Counted from the first letter of the stretch, positions 36,248 through 46,083 are shown. The stretch is 64,000 nucleotides of DNA from SHZL01 sp963784425 (GCA_963784425.1 CAWARM010000010.1:255667-319666); one strand, 5' to 3'. Notes: generated by a model from the letters alone, not told the origin. Made by a program: numbers and translations.

Positions 36248-37804
36248 ATGAAAACGTTTCAAACCAGCGATGATTCGGTTGTGGTCGTCATCGGCTCCGG
36301 CGCCGGAGGCGGGACACTTGCCAACGAATTGTCTCAGCGCGGCATCAACGTAGTCTGCCTGGAAGCCGGCAAGCGGCTGGCGCCCGAAGAGGTTGTGAAT
36401 GACGAAGCGGTCATGGCCGAACGTTTAACCTGGGGGGACACGCGCATTGGCTCCGGCATCGCGTTAAAGCAATTTCCCGTGTGGACCTGCAAAACCGTGG
36501 GTGGTACTACCATGCACTGGACCGCCTCCTGCCCGCGTATGCAGGAACACGAATTTCGTGCCCGGTCCACGTATGGAGAAATTGCGGATACCAGCCTGGT
36601 TGACTGGCCAATCAGCCTGCAGGACCTGGAGCCCTATTACGATCGGGCTGAAGACAAGATGGGTGTGACCGGGACCCACGGCATCGCCCGGCTGCCGGGC
36701 AATAACAATTACAAGGTACTTGAAAGTGGCGCCCGGGCAGTGGGCTACAGTGCCATTGACACCAATAATGTGGCCATTAATTCAGCGCCCCGCGATGGTC
36801 GCGCATCCTGCCAGCAACTGGGTTTCTGCACCAGTGGTTGTGTGGTGCACGCAAAATGGTCAACTCTTTATACCGAGATCAGTAAGGCCGAGACTACGGA
36901 TCATTTTGAATTAAGGCCTGAATGCATGGCTGAGCAGATCACTCTGGATAAAGACGGTCGCGTCGCAAGTGTTTCCTACCGGGACAAGCAGGGGCAGATC
37001 CTAACGCAGCAAGCCCGCATGGTGTGCGTTGCGGGCAATGCGGTGGAGACCACGCGCATTCTGCTGAACTCACGCAGCGAGCGTTTTCCCGCTGGCCTGG
37101 CCAACTCCAGCGGGCAAGTGGGCAGGAATTATATGCGGCACTTCGCCCTGCCGGTTATCGGCATCATGCCCGGGCCGGTCAACATGCACCGTGGCACCCA
37201 CCAGGCAGGAATCGTCAAAGATGAACGCCACCATGATCCACAGCGGGGGTTTAATGGCGGCTTCCTGTTTCTGACCGTGCCCTTTACTCCGGAAATTGTC
37301 GCCAAAGTAGTATTACAGGATCTCTGGGGTGAGCGTCTGGCCGGAGTCATGCAGCAGTACAGTCACATGGCAGCCATGTTGTTGCATGGCGAGGATATGC
37401 CGCAGGAAAGTAATCGAATTACCTTACATCCCTCCCAGCTGGATCAAAACGGCCTGCCCGTCCCCATTATTCATTACGAGAGCCATCCCAACACAGAGGC
37501 GATGAAGGCGTTTGCAGCCCAACGCGGGCGGGCTATCTATGCGGCGCTCGGCGCCAAGGAAGTTTTCGCTGTCCCTGACGTTTTTCCCGCAACGCACAAC
37601 ATGGGCGTAGCGCGCATGGGCACCGATCCGGCACACAGTGTCTGTAATTCCTGGGGGCAAACGCATGACATTGAAAACTTATTTGTTTCTGACGGCAGCC
37701 TGTTCCCTACGGTGGGTTGTGAGAACCCGACCCTGACCATTGTCGCCCTCGTGCTGCGCCAGGCTGATTATATTGAGCAGCAACTGAAAAAAGGATTGAT
37801 TTAA
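36248..37804 (+). CDS. GMC-family FAD oxidoreductase (gluconate/sugar dehydrogenase-like large subunit)
   Basis: The 518-residue flavoprotein has the N-terminal dinucleotide motif VVVIGSGAGGGTLANEL, a GMC signature near TVGGTTMHWTASCPR, and the C-terminal GMC block ending GSLFPTVGCENPTLTIVALVLR. It lacks its own signal peptide and is presumably exported with the Tat-bearing small subunit encoded just upstream. Such complexes oxidise sugars or alcohols in the periplasm and pass electrons to a cytochrome; no cytochrome subunit gene is adjacent. The ATG at 36248 is chosen over a TTG two codons earlier that overlaps the upstream stop. Confidence 0.88.
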   Translation: MKTFQTSDDSVVVVIGSGAGGGTLANELSQRGINVVCLEAGKRLAPEEVVNDEAVMAERLTWGDTRIGSGIALKQFPVWTCKTVGGTTMHWTASCPRMQEHEFRARSTYGEIADTSLVDWPISLQDLEPYYDRAEDKMGVTGTHGIARLPGNNNYKVLESGARAVGYSAIDTNNVAINSAPRDGRASCQQLGFCTSGCVVHAKWSTLYTEISKAETTDHFELRPECMAEQITLDKDGRVASVSYRDKQGQILTQQARMVCVAGNAVETTRILLNSRSERFPAGLANSSGQVGRNYMRHFALPVIGIMPGPVNMHRGTHQAGIVKDERHHDPQRGFNGGFLFLTVPFTPEIVAKVVLQDLWGERLAGVMQQYSHMAAMLLHGEDMPQESNRITLHPSQLDQNGLPVPIIHYESHPNTEAMKAFAAQRGRAIYAALGAKEVFAVPDVFPATHNMGVARMGTDPAHSVCNSWGQTHDIENLFVSDGSLFPTVGCENPTLTIVALVLRQADYIEQQLKKGLI

Positions 37805-37844
37805 CGGCTTCCAGGTCTTTGCGTGAATAGGTTCGTTCAGCAGA

Positions 37845-38849
37845 TCAGGGTTTTTCAGTAAAGATACTTTTCGGCATATGCATGGTCACCAGCTTGTTGG
37901 GCCCATCAACTACTTCTGCAATCCTGAGATCGCCGGCAATGGAGCACAGCATGTAAGCCTGTTGCCGGTTTAACCCGCGCGTGTGGACAAGGTAATCCAT
38001 CATGTAACGCGTAGCGTTTTTGACCGCTTCCTCCAGGGTTGTAGCAACGCCGGTTGTGGCGTAGTAGGAATCCGTTTCATATTGTGGCTCCTGCATGGGC
38101 AGGCCACCCTTTACCACGCGGACTTTGTACACAATGCGCATGGGCGCTTCCACGGCAGTGCCGGAAACTTCGCCGTAGCCCTGAACGGCATGCGTATCAC
38201 CGATGGAGAACAGTGCGCCTTTGACAAACACGGGGAAATATACCGTGGTACCAGCGACCAGGCTGGGGTCATCCATATTCCCGCCATTGGCGCGCGGCGG
38301 TATGGTGCTGAGTTGTTCACTGCTTGCCGGAGCAACGCCCATAACGCCTGCGAAGGGGCTTAAGGGAACGTGGATACCGGGGGCAAATTCGATGGCATGA
38401 TCCAGGGAGAACGTTGTTAACATGGGTTCCGGAAATTCATCGGCCAGGAGACCAAGGCCGGGAATAATGCCGATCCAGCCCCAATTTCCAGGTTCAATCT
38501 CCAGCAGCGTCACCGCCAATACATCACCCGGCATGGCATCTTCAACATAGACCGGCCCGGCAAGGGTGTGAATTCGATCCATGTCCAAAGCAGCGAGTTC
38601 AGCAGTCCTGGACTCAATCGTCAGTTGGCCGCCCGTGGCTTCGTGCGTGTAGACCTCAATAACACTGCCCGATGGCACGGTAATGGCCGGGGGAATGGTG
38701 CTGCTGAATTTCGTGTGCGTCTTGGCGCGGTCCAGGACAAAGTCCACGCCCGGATGTGTTGCGGGCCGGTCGGCTATCTCCGCATGGGCACTTTCAAGCC
38801 CGATTGCACACGCCAATACGAGAATGATTCGTACCATGGGCAGGTTCAT
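37845..38849 (-). CDS. Secreted acetamidase/formamidase-family protein
   Basis: This 334-residue protein belongs to the FmdA/AmdA family, metal-dependent amidases that release ammonia from formamide, acetamide and related amides. Typical motifs are GSVIEVYTHEATGGQ, EPGNWGWIGIIPGLGLL, a TIPPRANGGNMDDPSL loop and LFSIGDTHAVQGYGEV. The ATG at 38849 gives a signal peptide (VRIILVLACAIGLESAHA), so the enzyme is probably periplasmic, unlike most family members. It follows the TonB receptor on the same strand after 101 bases and converges on the GMC gene. Confidence 0.88.
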   Translation of the reverse strand: MNLPMVRIILVLACAIGLESAHAEIADRPATHPGVDFVLDRAKTHTKFSSTIPPAITVPSGSVIEVYTHEATGGQLTIESRTAELAALDMDRIHTLAGPVYVEDAMPGDVLAVTLLEIEPGNWGWIGIIPGLGLLADEFPEPMLTTFSLDHAIEFAPGIHVPLSPFAGVMGVAPASSEQLSTIPPRANGGNMDDPSLVAGTTVYFPVFVKGALFSIGDTHAVQGYGEVSGTAVEAPMRIVYKVRVVKGGLPMQEPQYETDSYYATTGVATTLEEAVKNATRYMMDYLVHTRGLNRQQAYMLCSIAGDLRIAEVVDGPNKLVTMHMPKSIFTEKP

Positions 38850-38950
38850 TTGAACTCCGGACTTTCCGCGTACTGGTGGGGTTGCACGGGGCGCTGGGCA
38901 GGGCATGGCACCCGCCTGGGTGCCATGCCGTAATGCAAACTATTTTGGGG

Positions 38951-41351
38951 CTAGAACGAGAAGCCACCCATCACATACCACTGGGTCCCGCGATCGAATG
39001 CTTCCGAATCCATGCCAAAGCCTGGCTGGTAGTCGCCATAGGTGCGGTAGTGCTTGTCGGTGACGTTATCAACCCCAGCGGTGAAAAAGAGCTTGTTGGT
39101 GGGGCTGTTCCACCTCAGGCTGATATTAACGAGATGGTAACCCGGCTGGTACAGAGGCGGCGCAACGTCCCGGTAGGGAAGGCCGTTAGCGTTGGTAAAG
39201 AACCCGCTACGCCAGCTCCAGTTGAATACGGGAACCAGTGATGATCCATTTGACAGAATCCATGTCTTTTGGATGGTGGTGTTGAGATTCCAGTCCGAAA
39301 TCAGCGTAAACGGTGTATCCAGGGTTAGGCCGGCTGCTATCGCGCCTGGAGAAAGAGTTTGATACGAAGGATCCAGGTAGCCGACACTGAAATCTACACG
39401 CCAGCCGTCTGCGGGTATCCAGTTAAGTTCGAGTTCAGCTCCTTTCATTACCGCGTCGCCCGCGTTGGTGGTGAAAGGGCCTATTCTTGAGGCATCCGAC
39501 ACCAGCAACTGCATGTCCGTGTAATCCATGTAGAACACTGCAGCGTTTATGCGCATGGCGCCATCCAGGAGATCGGACTTAATGCCGAACTCATAGGAGT
39601 TGACATACTCAGGATCAAAACTGGGCAGGCTGGGTTCCGGCGGGAAAATCCTTTGGGTGAAGCCACCGTTCTTGTACCCTTTTGAGTAGCTGAGGTAGGT
39701 CATGCAGCTCGGGAGTCCATTCGTAGGCGGTGTTCAGCAACGGCGTGGTTTCGTTGCTCGAGTTGTTGTAGACCTGGTAGGGTACGACGCGGTCGCCCAC
39801 GGCACAGGGTATGTGGAATGCCGGGTCGAAGCAGGGAAAGCCCAGCGGCCCCAAGGGTAATACCTCAAAATACTGATCCGGCAAATAGTCCCGGTCGTCT
39901 TTGGTATAGCGCAGGCCCGCAGTAATACTCCAGGGTTCTGTTATGTTGTAGGTTGCCTGTGCAAAAATCGCCTTGCTGGTGTAATCAAAGTACCCACCGC
40001 TTTGAATGGAGACCGGGAAAAAATCCACGGGATTGAGGTTCTCGCCATCTTCTTTAAAGTAATACAAGCCGGTCAACCATTTCAGCCTGTCATCAAACGC
40101 GAGACCTCCAATGGTAAATTCTTCGGAAAACTGGGATTGCTCGTAGGTGTCGTAGGTCGCCGCCAGCGAATTGACGACCGGGCCATTCGGGATGTCAAAC
40201 CAGGGTTGGCCGGTTATCTGTACGGCACCGTCCCCGTCCGCGGCAAAATCGCCGCTGATATTGCGCCATGCGGTAATGGATTTAATACTGGTTTTGTCAG
40301 TTACTGCCCAGTCGATGGTAAAGGTCTCTCCGTGATTCTTGATATTGGAGAAGCTGGGATTGTTCCCATAGTTGATATGTCTTCCGCCGATATCATCGTT
40401 GTTATAGCAGCGATCAGGGGCGCCCGGGACCCAACAGTTGAATGGATTCATATTAGCAGGGTTTCCATCGGCGCCGGCAAAGGCGTTGTGGCCGGTGACA
40501 AAGCTGTCAGGGGTTTGATCGGGCGTGTCTATGCGGGTGGTCACCACGGCGTGGCCATTGGTTTTGTTTTCGTTGTATTCCAGCGCCAGGTTGAATTCCA
40601 ATCCCTCGGTTGGCAGCCAGCGCAGCGCCAGGCGGCCGGTGAAATCATCCTGGTTGCCCAAATCTTTACCATCCCAGGGCCGGTATACATAACCGTCCTG
40701 TTTGAACGTGGCCGCGGACGCGCGCATGAAAAAGTTGTCTGTTATGGGAACGTTGATCGCGCCCCGGATATTCAGGCGGTTGTCGGTGCCGTACTTGATA
40801 TCGCCCTGGCCGGAGAAAACTTCATTGGGTTTCTTGGTGGTAAGAATAATCGCACCACCAATCGTGTTACGGCCGTACAGAGTACCCTGTGGTCCGCGCA
40901 GCACTTCCACCTGCTCGAGGTCGATCATGTCAAAAACCGAGCCGACCGTGCGAGCCAGAAAAACCCCATCGACATAAATGCCAACGCCGGGGTCGGTAGT
41001 GGGTGCAAAGTCCTTTTGGCCAACGCCACGAATGAACACCACCGCATTTGAACCAACACCGCTATTGGTTGGGGTGTTTTGAAACACGAGGTTGGGGGTC
41101 AAATCCTGCAGGCGGGTAATCATGGTGATGCCCAGATCCTCCAGCCTTTCTCCCGAATAGGCGCTGACCGCGATAGGAGTGTCCTGCAGACTTTCCTCGC
41201 GCCGGCGTGCAGTTACTACAAGTTCCTCGAGTTGCGCGGAATCCCCGGCTGCCATAACCACGGCGGGAGTGGCAGTTAGCAGGGTCGACACCAACAGGTA
41301 CAGGACATATAGGTGAGTCGTATTAAGTCTGAAAGAGTGCTTTCCGTTCAT
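38951..41351 (-). CDS. TonB-dependent outer-membrane receptor (one frame break)
   Basis: The precursor begins with a signal peptide ending near VVMAAG, a TonB box region (LEELVVTARRREESLQ), a plug domain (VVFIRGVGQKDFAP, YVDGVFLARTVGS, VEVLRGPQGTLYGRNTIGGAI), and a beta barrel ending in the outer-membrane signature aromatic GGFSF. One extra base at 39704 separates the barrel into two frames; joining gives PELMTYLSYSKGYKNGGF, the standard SKGYK barrel motif, and about 799 residues. The type (siderophore-like but of the diverse CirA/FecA-like environmental class) suggests import of a small organic compound. The upstream region carries a motif shared with the EthD gene. Confidence 0.88.
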
Positions 41352-41439
41352 AAGTTGCCTCGTTATTTTATAGTCACGCCAAAAACTCGTCCGCGAAACT
41401 GAGCTACCGTGCTGAAATTTTTACCATACTATCTTTCAG

Positions 41440-41452
41440 GGTACAAAGTTTC
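41440..41452 (-). promoter_or_regulatory. Shared 13-base upstream motif, copy 1
   Basis: GAAACTTTGTACC (minus strand) lies 89 bases before the TonB receptor start. The identical 13 bases occur before the EthD-family gene. Identity and comparable distances suggest a common operator or promoter element; no binding protein is known. Confidence 0.4.
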
Positions 41453-41615
41453 AGGCCGTCCGGGCTATCCGAGATTGAATGAAATCTGCGCCGCAAGGCC
41501 TGGAATCCGGAATGCGTCCCCGAGTGCGCTCAAATTAACACAAAACTGATCTTTTCGCAGTCGAAACAATCGCCACCTGCAGCCGGCAGCACCCTTGCGC
41601 CAGTGCCCTGGCAAT

Positions 41616-41999
41616 CTATGCGAGGACACCAGGCGCCTTGGCGATCTGCCCGGCTGGGTCGAGACTCAGGCAAAGGCTGATTTGCGCAGTCGGATCCGCC
41701 TGCGTGTAATTCTGCCAGTCAGCCTGCAACAAACTCGCGGCTTCCTCCGAGCCCAGCACCGCCAGGAGTTTGTCCGCTTCCTCACGCGTCTTGAAATACA
41801 GATTGGAAACGCAGTGATACGGTGCACTCGCGGCAGTACCGTCCATACCGACGCCTTCTGCCAGAATTTCCATACGCTCCGGCGCGATACCTGAACGCTG
41901 CAGTAAACCGATGGCAACCGGCATGTGTACCTTGAGGTAGTGCTCCATATTGAAGACCGAACCGGGTGGATTCGGATACATGATGCTGACACAGATCAT
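41616..41999 (-). CDS. EthD-family protein
   Basis: The 127-residue single-domain protein has the dimeric alpha/beta-barrel EthD features: MICVSIMYPNPPGSVFNMEHYLKVHMPVA at the N-terminus with the conserved histidine pair, then HCVSNLYFKTREEADKLL. EthD proteins are small and accompany P450 systems (named after ethyl tert-butyl ether degradation with EthB) or act as decarboxylases and cyclases. Here a truncated P450 gene ends only 126 bases upstream on the same strand, which fits the known association. The exact activity is unknown. Confidence 0.82.
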   Translation of the reverse strand: MICVSIMYPNPPGSVFNMEHYLKVHMPVAIGLLQRSGIAPERMEILAEGVGMDGTAASAPYHCVSNLYFKTREEADKLLAVLGSEEAASLLQADWQNYTQADPTAQISLCLSLDPAGQIAKAPGVLA

Positions 42000-42105
42000 C
42001 GCGAACTCCTGAGTGACACATGCAGCCGCAATGCGTGTCCCCGGGTCATCCTGCCCTAATTGATAACCGCATCTCAGTTAGCTTGACAGTACCGGAACGT
42101 TCACA

Positions 42106-42118
42106 GGTACAAAGTTTC
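42106..42118 (-). promoter_or_regulatory. Shared 13-base upstream motif, copy 2
   Basis: GAAACTTTGTACC (minus strand) lies 107 bases before the EthD gene start and just after the P450 stop codon. It is identical to the copy before the TonB receptor, pointing to co-regulation of the two genes. Confidence 0.4.
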
Positions 42119-42125
42119 GGTTCAT

Positions 42126-42844
42126 TTAGTCAAGCGGTGGCACACTGGCAAGCTCCATGCCTGGAAAGGCTTCGAACAGGGCGGCGATGGCGAGGCGGGT
42201 TTCCAGGCGGGAAAGATGACGGCCAGGACAGAGGTGTATACCCCGGCTGAAACCGAGATGGCGGCTCGGCCCCGGGCGGTCAACAATGAATTCATCCGGT
42301 CGGTCGCAACAGCGCGGGTCACGGTTTCCGGCCCGAGACCCAGCCAGACCGCATCGTTTTCCTTGAGCAGCACGCCATGCAGTTCAATCTCCTGGCTCAC
42401 GCGCCGGTCACACATGTGCCCGGGGCCATCAAAGCGCAGCACTTCGTCGATTCCGCTTTCCAACAGGGCCGGATTGAGTTGGATCTTGGCGAGTTCCAGT
42501 GGATGGCGAAGAAAGGTGTAGGCCGACAGCCCGATCAGGTTGAGCGTGGTTTCGTGCGAACCGGCGAACAGCAGGACCGCCTGACCAATGAGCTCATCTT
42601 CGGAGATCACGCCTGCTGCGTGCGCATCGTTCAGCAGTGAGAGGATGGTTGGCTCGGCCGGCGGGTTGCGGCGGATGACCTTGATCATGGACGGCCAGGT
42701 AATCAGCCACTCGCCATAGGCCACGCCACCGTTTTGCCAGGCCTTGGATGTTTTATCCGGATTGAATCCATCCGAGATTCCAGGCGCCCATTTCAGGAAC
42801 AGCGGGAAATCCTCTCGCGGCAAGCCGAGCGTGAGTGACAGCAT
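42126..42844 (-). pseudogene. Cytochrome P450, N-terminally truncated and frame-broken
   Basis: The C-terminal part of a bacterial class I P450 is clear: the I-helix LLFAGSHETTLNLIG with the oxygen-activation threonine, and a K-helix ExxR in DEVLRFDGP. After one base is lost near 42332 in a run of G, the haem loop GFSRGIHLCPGRHLSRLETR follows with its cysteine ligand. The reconstructed piece is about 239 residues against a usual 390-410. The N-terminal 150 or more residues are absent: upstream of 42844 the sequence is AT-rich and non-coding in all frames. A ferredoxin gene sits divergently upstream. Real deletion seems likelier than sequencing error. Confidence 0.75.
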
Positions 42845-42885
42845 TGGCTATCCGATCGTTGCATGAAAAGTCCCTGGCCTGCTTT

Positions 42886-42908
42886 AAATATCTAAATATA
42901 TGATATTT
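42886..42908. promoter_or_regulatory. AT-rich inverted repeat between P450 and ferredoxin genes
   Basis: AAATATC and GATATTT form a perfect seven-base inverted repeat around a nine-base AT spacer. The surrounding stretch is far more AT-rich than the rest of the window. It lies in the divergent intergenic region, where an operator or overlapping promoters would be expected. Confidence 0.35.
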
Positions 42909-43028
42909 TGCGGATGAATTTCTACGCCAGTATGCGTTACGAGTCAAGATGTTTTACCGCTGGGATGCCGCGTGTCACTCATTAATGGGCGCGGCACTGC
43001 CCGGTCAAGCCCAGGAGGGAGCGTTCCG

Positions 43029-43340
43029 ATGCCACATTTAGCTTGCGTCGAACCGAAGGGGATGTCTTACTCGATTGAAGTGCCCGTGGGCTTAAGCGTC
43101 ATGCAGGGCGCCGTGAACCATTCGATCGCAGGCATCGTAGCCGAGTGCGGCGGGGCTTGTGCCTGCGCCACATGCCATGTCTATGTGGATCCGGGCTGGC
43201 TGGAGGCGCTCCCGCCCATGAGCCAGACCGAGAACGACATGCTCGATTGCGCGGAACAGGAGCGGACCGGGCACAGCCGCCTGAGCTGTCAGCTGGTCAT
43301 TTCAATGGAACTTGACGGACTGGTGGTACGTTTGCCCTAG
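43029..43340 (+). CDS. 2Fe-2S ferredoxin, P450-partner type
   Basis: The 103-residue protein has the adrenodoxin/putidaredoxin-type cluster motif CGGACACATC (C-x5-C-x2-C) followed by HVYVD, with the fourth cysteine in RLSCQLV near the C-terminus. Such ferredoxins deliver electrons to class I P450s. The ATG at 43029 is chosen because AGGAGGGA lies eight bases upstream; the longer frame from 42972 has no support. The adjacent P450 is broken, so this ferredoxin may now serve another partner or be a leftover. No ferredoxin reductase gene is close. Confidence 0.93.
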   Translation: MPHLACVEPKGMSYSIEVPVGLSVMQGAVNHSIAGIVAECGGACACATCHVYVDPGWLEALPPMSQTENDMLDCAEQERTGHSRLSCQLVISMELDGLVVRLP

Positions 43341-43381
43341 CAGAGTCGGAGAGCGGCCCGGGCTCACCTGTGACGCTTTGA

Positions 43382-44073
43382 TTATTCCGCGGAAAGTAGC
43401 AGGAACTCGCGAGCCTGATGGTAATGAGCCGTGAGCTGGGCATGCGCACCTGCACGGTCCCGGGCACGAAGTTTCTGCGCAAGTTCGGCCAGGCTGGCGA
43501 ACACATTCTGTGCAGCTTGCAGTGTCAAACGGTTGAATAATGCGCAAACAGGATATGGCGCAGCATCTGCGCCTGGGCTATGAGCACGCGGCTGCGGGAG
43601 GCGTTCACCATGGCCGCGTGAAAATCGATGCTGCGGCGGACGAACTGCTTTGGTTTACCCAGCAGCGCTTTCAGATCGCCGAGCACTTCAAAAAGCGTTT
43701 CCAGGTCGGCATCGGTACACTGATCGATGGCAAGGTCGACCGCCATGCCCTCTACTGCCCAAATGGCATACAGCAATTCCTGCAGCGTAGACCCCATGAG
43801 TATGAGCTGGATGGCCATGACTTCGGCAAACATGTCCGGATTGCCCTGGGCCACGTAAACCCCGCCACCTAGGCCAACGCGGATTTCGATGATGCCCATG
43901 GCCTCAAGGCTCCGCAGAGCGTCGCGCATGGGCGATCGCCCGATACCGAAATACTCCGCCAGCGTCGCCTCGGTACCAAGGAAATCACCCGCCTTGAAAC
44001 GGTTGGCCAGCAGGGACTCCCGAACCTCTGCAACCACTCTATTGGCTGCCGAAATGGCGCGAGCAGGTTGCAA
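43382..44073 (-). CDS. GntR-family regulator with FCD ligand domain (one frame break)
   Basis: The N-terminal winged helix reads EVRESLLANRFKAGDFLGTEATLAEYFGIGRSPMRDALRSLEAMG and GGGVYV, the GntR pattern; the C-terminal FCD domain has helices with DFHAAMVNAS and ends AHYHQAREFLLLSAE. One base is missing near 43532, where HYST changes to a frame giving RLTLQAAQNVFASLAELAQ. Corrected length is about 230 residues, normal for the FadR subfamily. The start is a TTG at 44073 and may be slightly upstream. It probably controls the divergently transcribed amidase and neighbouring genes in response to an acid metabolite. Confidence 0.83.
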
Positions 44074-44384
44074 TTTCCTTGCCAGAGTTCGGGCGGCGCC
44101 TGAGTACGGGGCTGTTCGCGCGGGGCAGCTTGCTCACTCAAGCACCAGCAGTAGCTCATTGGCGTGCACGTTGTCGCAACAACTGTAAGATCCATCATCC
44201 CACATCGGAATTGTGCCAAGGCTTCCATCTTACAGCTTCACAACCAACAGTCATTAATTTTAGAGCCAATAGACTGCTCCAATTACATCCTCCAAAGGCA
44301 ACTTGAAAATACCGGTATGCCTGGCGGCCAGGGCTTTTTCAGTTTGGTCCGGGCACGGGTTTTTCTTGAGATGGAGGTGGTCGA
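44074..44384. other. Divergent intergenic region between GntR and amidase genes
   Basis: No gene is supported in these 311 bases. They must contain the promoters of the divergent GntR and amidase genes. The one notable element is an inverted repeat at 44170-44183. A G/A-rich GAGATGGAGG just before the amidase ATG is a good ribosome-binding site. No clear -35/-10 pair was identified. Confidence 0.5.
44170..44183. promoter_or_regulatory. Candidate GntR operator
   Basis: GTTGTCGCAACAAC is a five-base inverted repeat (GTTGT/ACAAC) around CGCA. It resembles the TNGT-N3-ACNA operators known for FadR-type GntR regulators, with one extra spacer base. It lies about 97 bases ahead of the GntR start. 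Confidence 0.35.
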
Positions 44385-45932
44385 ATGAACCAACGATCCC
44401 AATGGATACTTGTATTAACCGCAGCAATGAGCTCCTCCCAGGCGCTGGCAGCGACACCAACTTACCCCGACATCGCAAGTTTGTCGGCCATGATGAATCA
44501 GGGTGAGACCAGTAGTGCGGCAATTGTCGATGACTTGCTTGCAAGATCCAGGCAATTTGCTTACCTGGATGCGTTTATCACGCTAGATTCTGCGGGCGCC
44601 GCCGCGAAAGCCCGGGAACTCGATCGGAAGCATGCCAGCGGCGAAAGCCGGGGCCTCTTGCACGGTATTCCACTGGTCGTTAAAGACAATATCCACGTAG
44701 CCGGCCTGGCCAATACGGCCGGGACTCCGGGGCTGAGAAATTTCACCCCCTCTGCAAGCAACGCAGTCGTTGCACGACTGGAAGCGGCAGGAGCGATTAT
44801 CCTCGGCAAGACCAATATGCACGAACTCGCGTTCGGAGTTACCAGCAATAACTTTGCGTTTGGTGCGGTCAGGAATCCCTTTGATGACAGCCTGATACCC
44901 GGCGGCAGCAGTGGTGGTACAGCGAGCGCAATCTCGGCTGGATTGGTACCCGCCGGGCTCGGCACCGATACCGGCGGGTCCGTGCGCATACCGGCGGCCT
45001 TAACGGGCATTGTCGGTTTTCGGCCCAGTTCGGGGCGTTATCCATCAACTTCCGTTACGCCGGTCTCGCACACCCGGGATACCGTTGGGCTGATGTCACG
45101 TACTGTTGCCGACCTGATCGTGCTGGATGATGTGATTGTGCAAGATGATCAACCGGGGGCACAAGCGGTTCCAAAATTACCGGCAGGGGAGATACGGCTG
45201 GGTGTGCCTCGCGCTTTTTATTATCAGAATCTTGATCGGGAAACGGCTGTGGTTATTGAGGCAGTTCTGGCGCAACTCGCGCAAGCTCATGTCCAGCTGA
45301 TTTATGCTGAAATTCCGGATATTGAAAATTTAATAGCGCAAAGCGGGTTTCCCATCGCCCTGTACGAGGTACAGCGAGATCTGCCCGCCTATTTGGCGGA
45401 ATTTGCTACCGGCATAAGTTTTGCAGAGTTGTCGGCTGCCGTGGCCAGCCCCGATGTGCAAGGTATTTTGCAGTCCATGACCGGCGAAGGCGCGGTTAGT
45501 GACGAAGCCTATGCGGCAGCAATGAACGCCAGAGAGCAACTCAGAAAGAATTTCCGCGAGTATTTTGTCAAGCAGCAACTCGACGGGATCATTTTTCCCA
45601 CGACTCTGCTTCCCGCACGCCCGATTGCAAGCAGTCTGGATACTGTCGAACTGAACGGCGAGCAGGTGCCTACCTTTCCAATCTACAGTCACAATACCGA
45701 TTCTGCATCGATTACCGGGCAGCCTGGCATAAGCCTGCCGGTCGGCCTGACGGCTTCGGGGCTGCCGGTGGGCATGGAGATAGATGGGCCGGAGCAATCC
45801 GATCGCCGGCTATTGGCCGTGGCCAAAACCCTGGAGGGCATCATAGACTTTCGCGCGCGGCCACCGCTGGCTAACGTCAATGCCGGAATGCCAATCTCAC
45901 CTTCCATTCAGCGAACGAAGACTGGGACCTGA
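44385..45932 (+). CDS. Amidase-signature family amidase, exported
   Basis: The 515-residue enzyme has the Ser-cisSer-Lys catalytic triad of the amidase signature family: lysine in IPLVVKDNIHV, cis-serine in PGGSSGGTASA and nucleophile serine in TDTGGSVRIPA. It is closest in style to bacterial indoleacetamide hydrolases and similar aryl-acylamidases. An N-terminal signal peptide (SQWILVLTAAMSSSQALAAT) predicts periplasmic location. The start has a strong ribosome-binding site. It is divergent from the GntR gene and starts the C-N hydrolase cluster. The substrate is presumed to be an amide, possibly aromatic. Confidence 0.88.
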   Translation: MNQRSQWILVLTAAMSSSQALAATPTYPDIASLSAMMNQGETSSAAIVDDLLARSRQFAYLDAFITLDSAGAAAKARELDRKHASGESRGLLHGIPLVVKDNIHVAGLANTAGTPGLRNFTPSASNAVVARLEAAGAIILGKTNMHELAFGVTSNNFAFGAVRNPFDDSLIPGGSSGGTASAISAGLVPAGLGTDTGGSVRIPAALTGIVGFRPSSGRYPSTSVTPVSHTRDTVGLMSRTVADLIVLDDVIVQDDQPGAQAVPKLPAGEIRLGVPRAFYYQNLDRETAVVIEAVLAQLAQAHVQLIYAEIPDIENLIAQSGFPIALYEVQRDLPAYLAEFATGISFAELSAAVASPDVQGILQSMTGEGAVSDEAYAAAMNAREQLRKNFREYFVKQQLDGIIFPTTLLPARPIASSLDTVELNGEQVPTFPIYSHNTDSASITGQPGISLPVGLTASGLPVGMEIDGPEQSDRRLLAVAKTLEGIIDFRARPPLANVNAGMPISPSIQRTKTGT

Positions 45933-46083
45933 GCGCCACGGTGACTAATTTAACGGGTTAGCATTACTCGATCACAGGCTATGCAGACCTGGCTGGTTCA
46001 GGTAGCATTTCCAAGATCTACCCCCGCCCCGCCGGATGGTTTGTCAGCCTGAAATACACCTGCCAGATAAGGAACAGAACACC

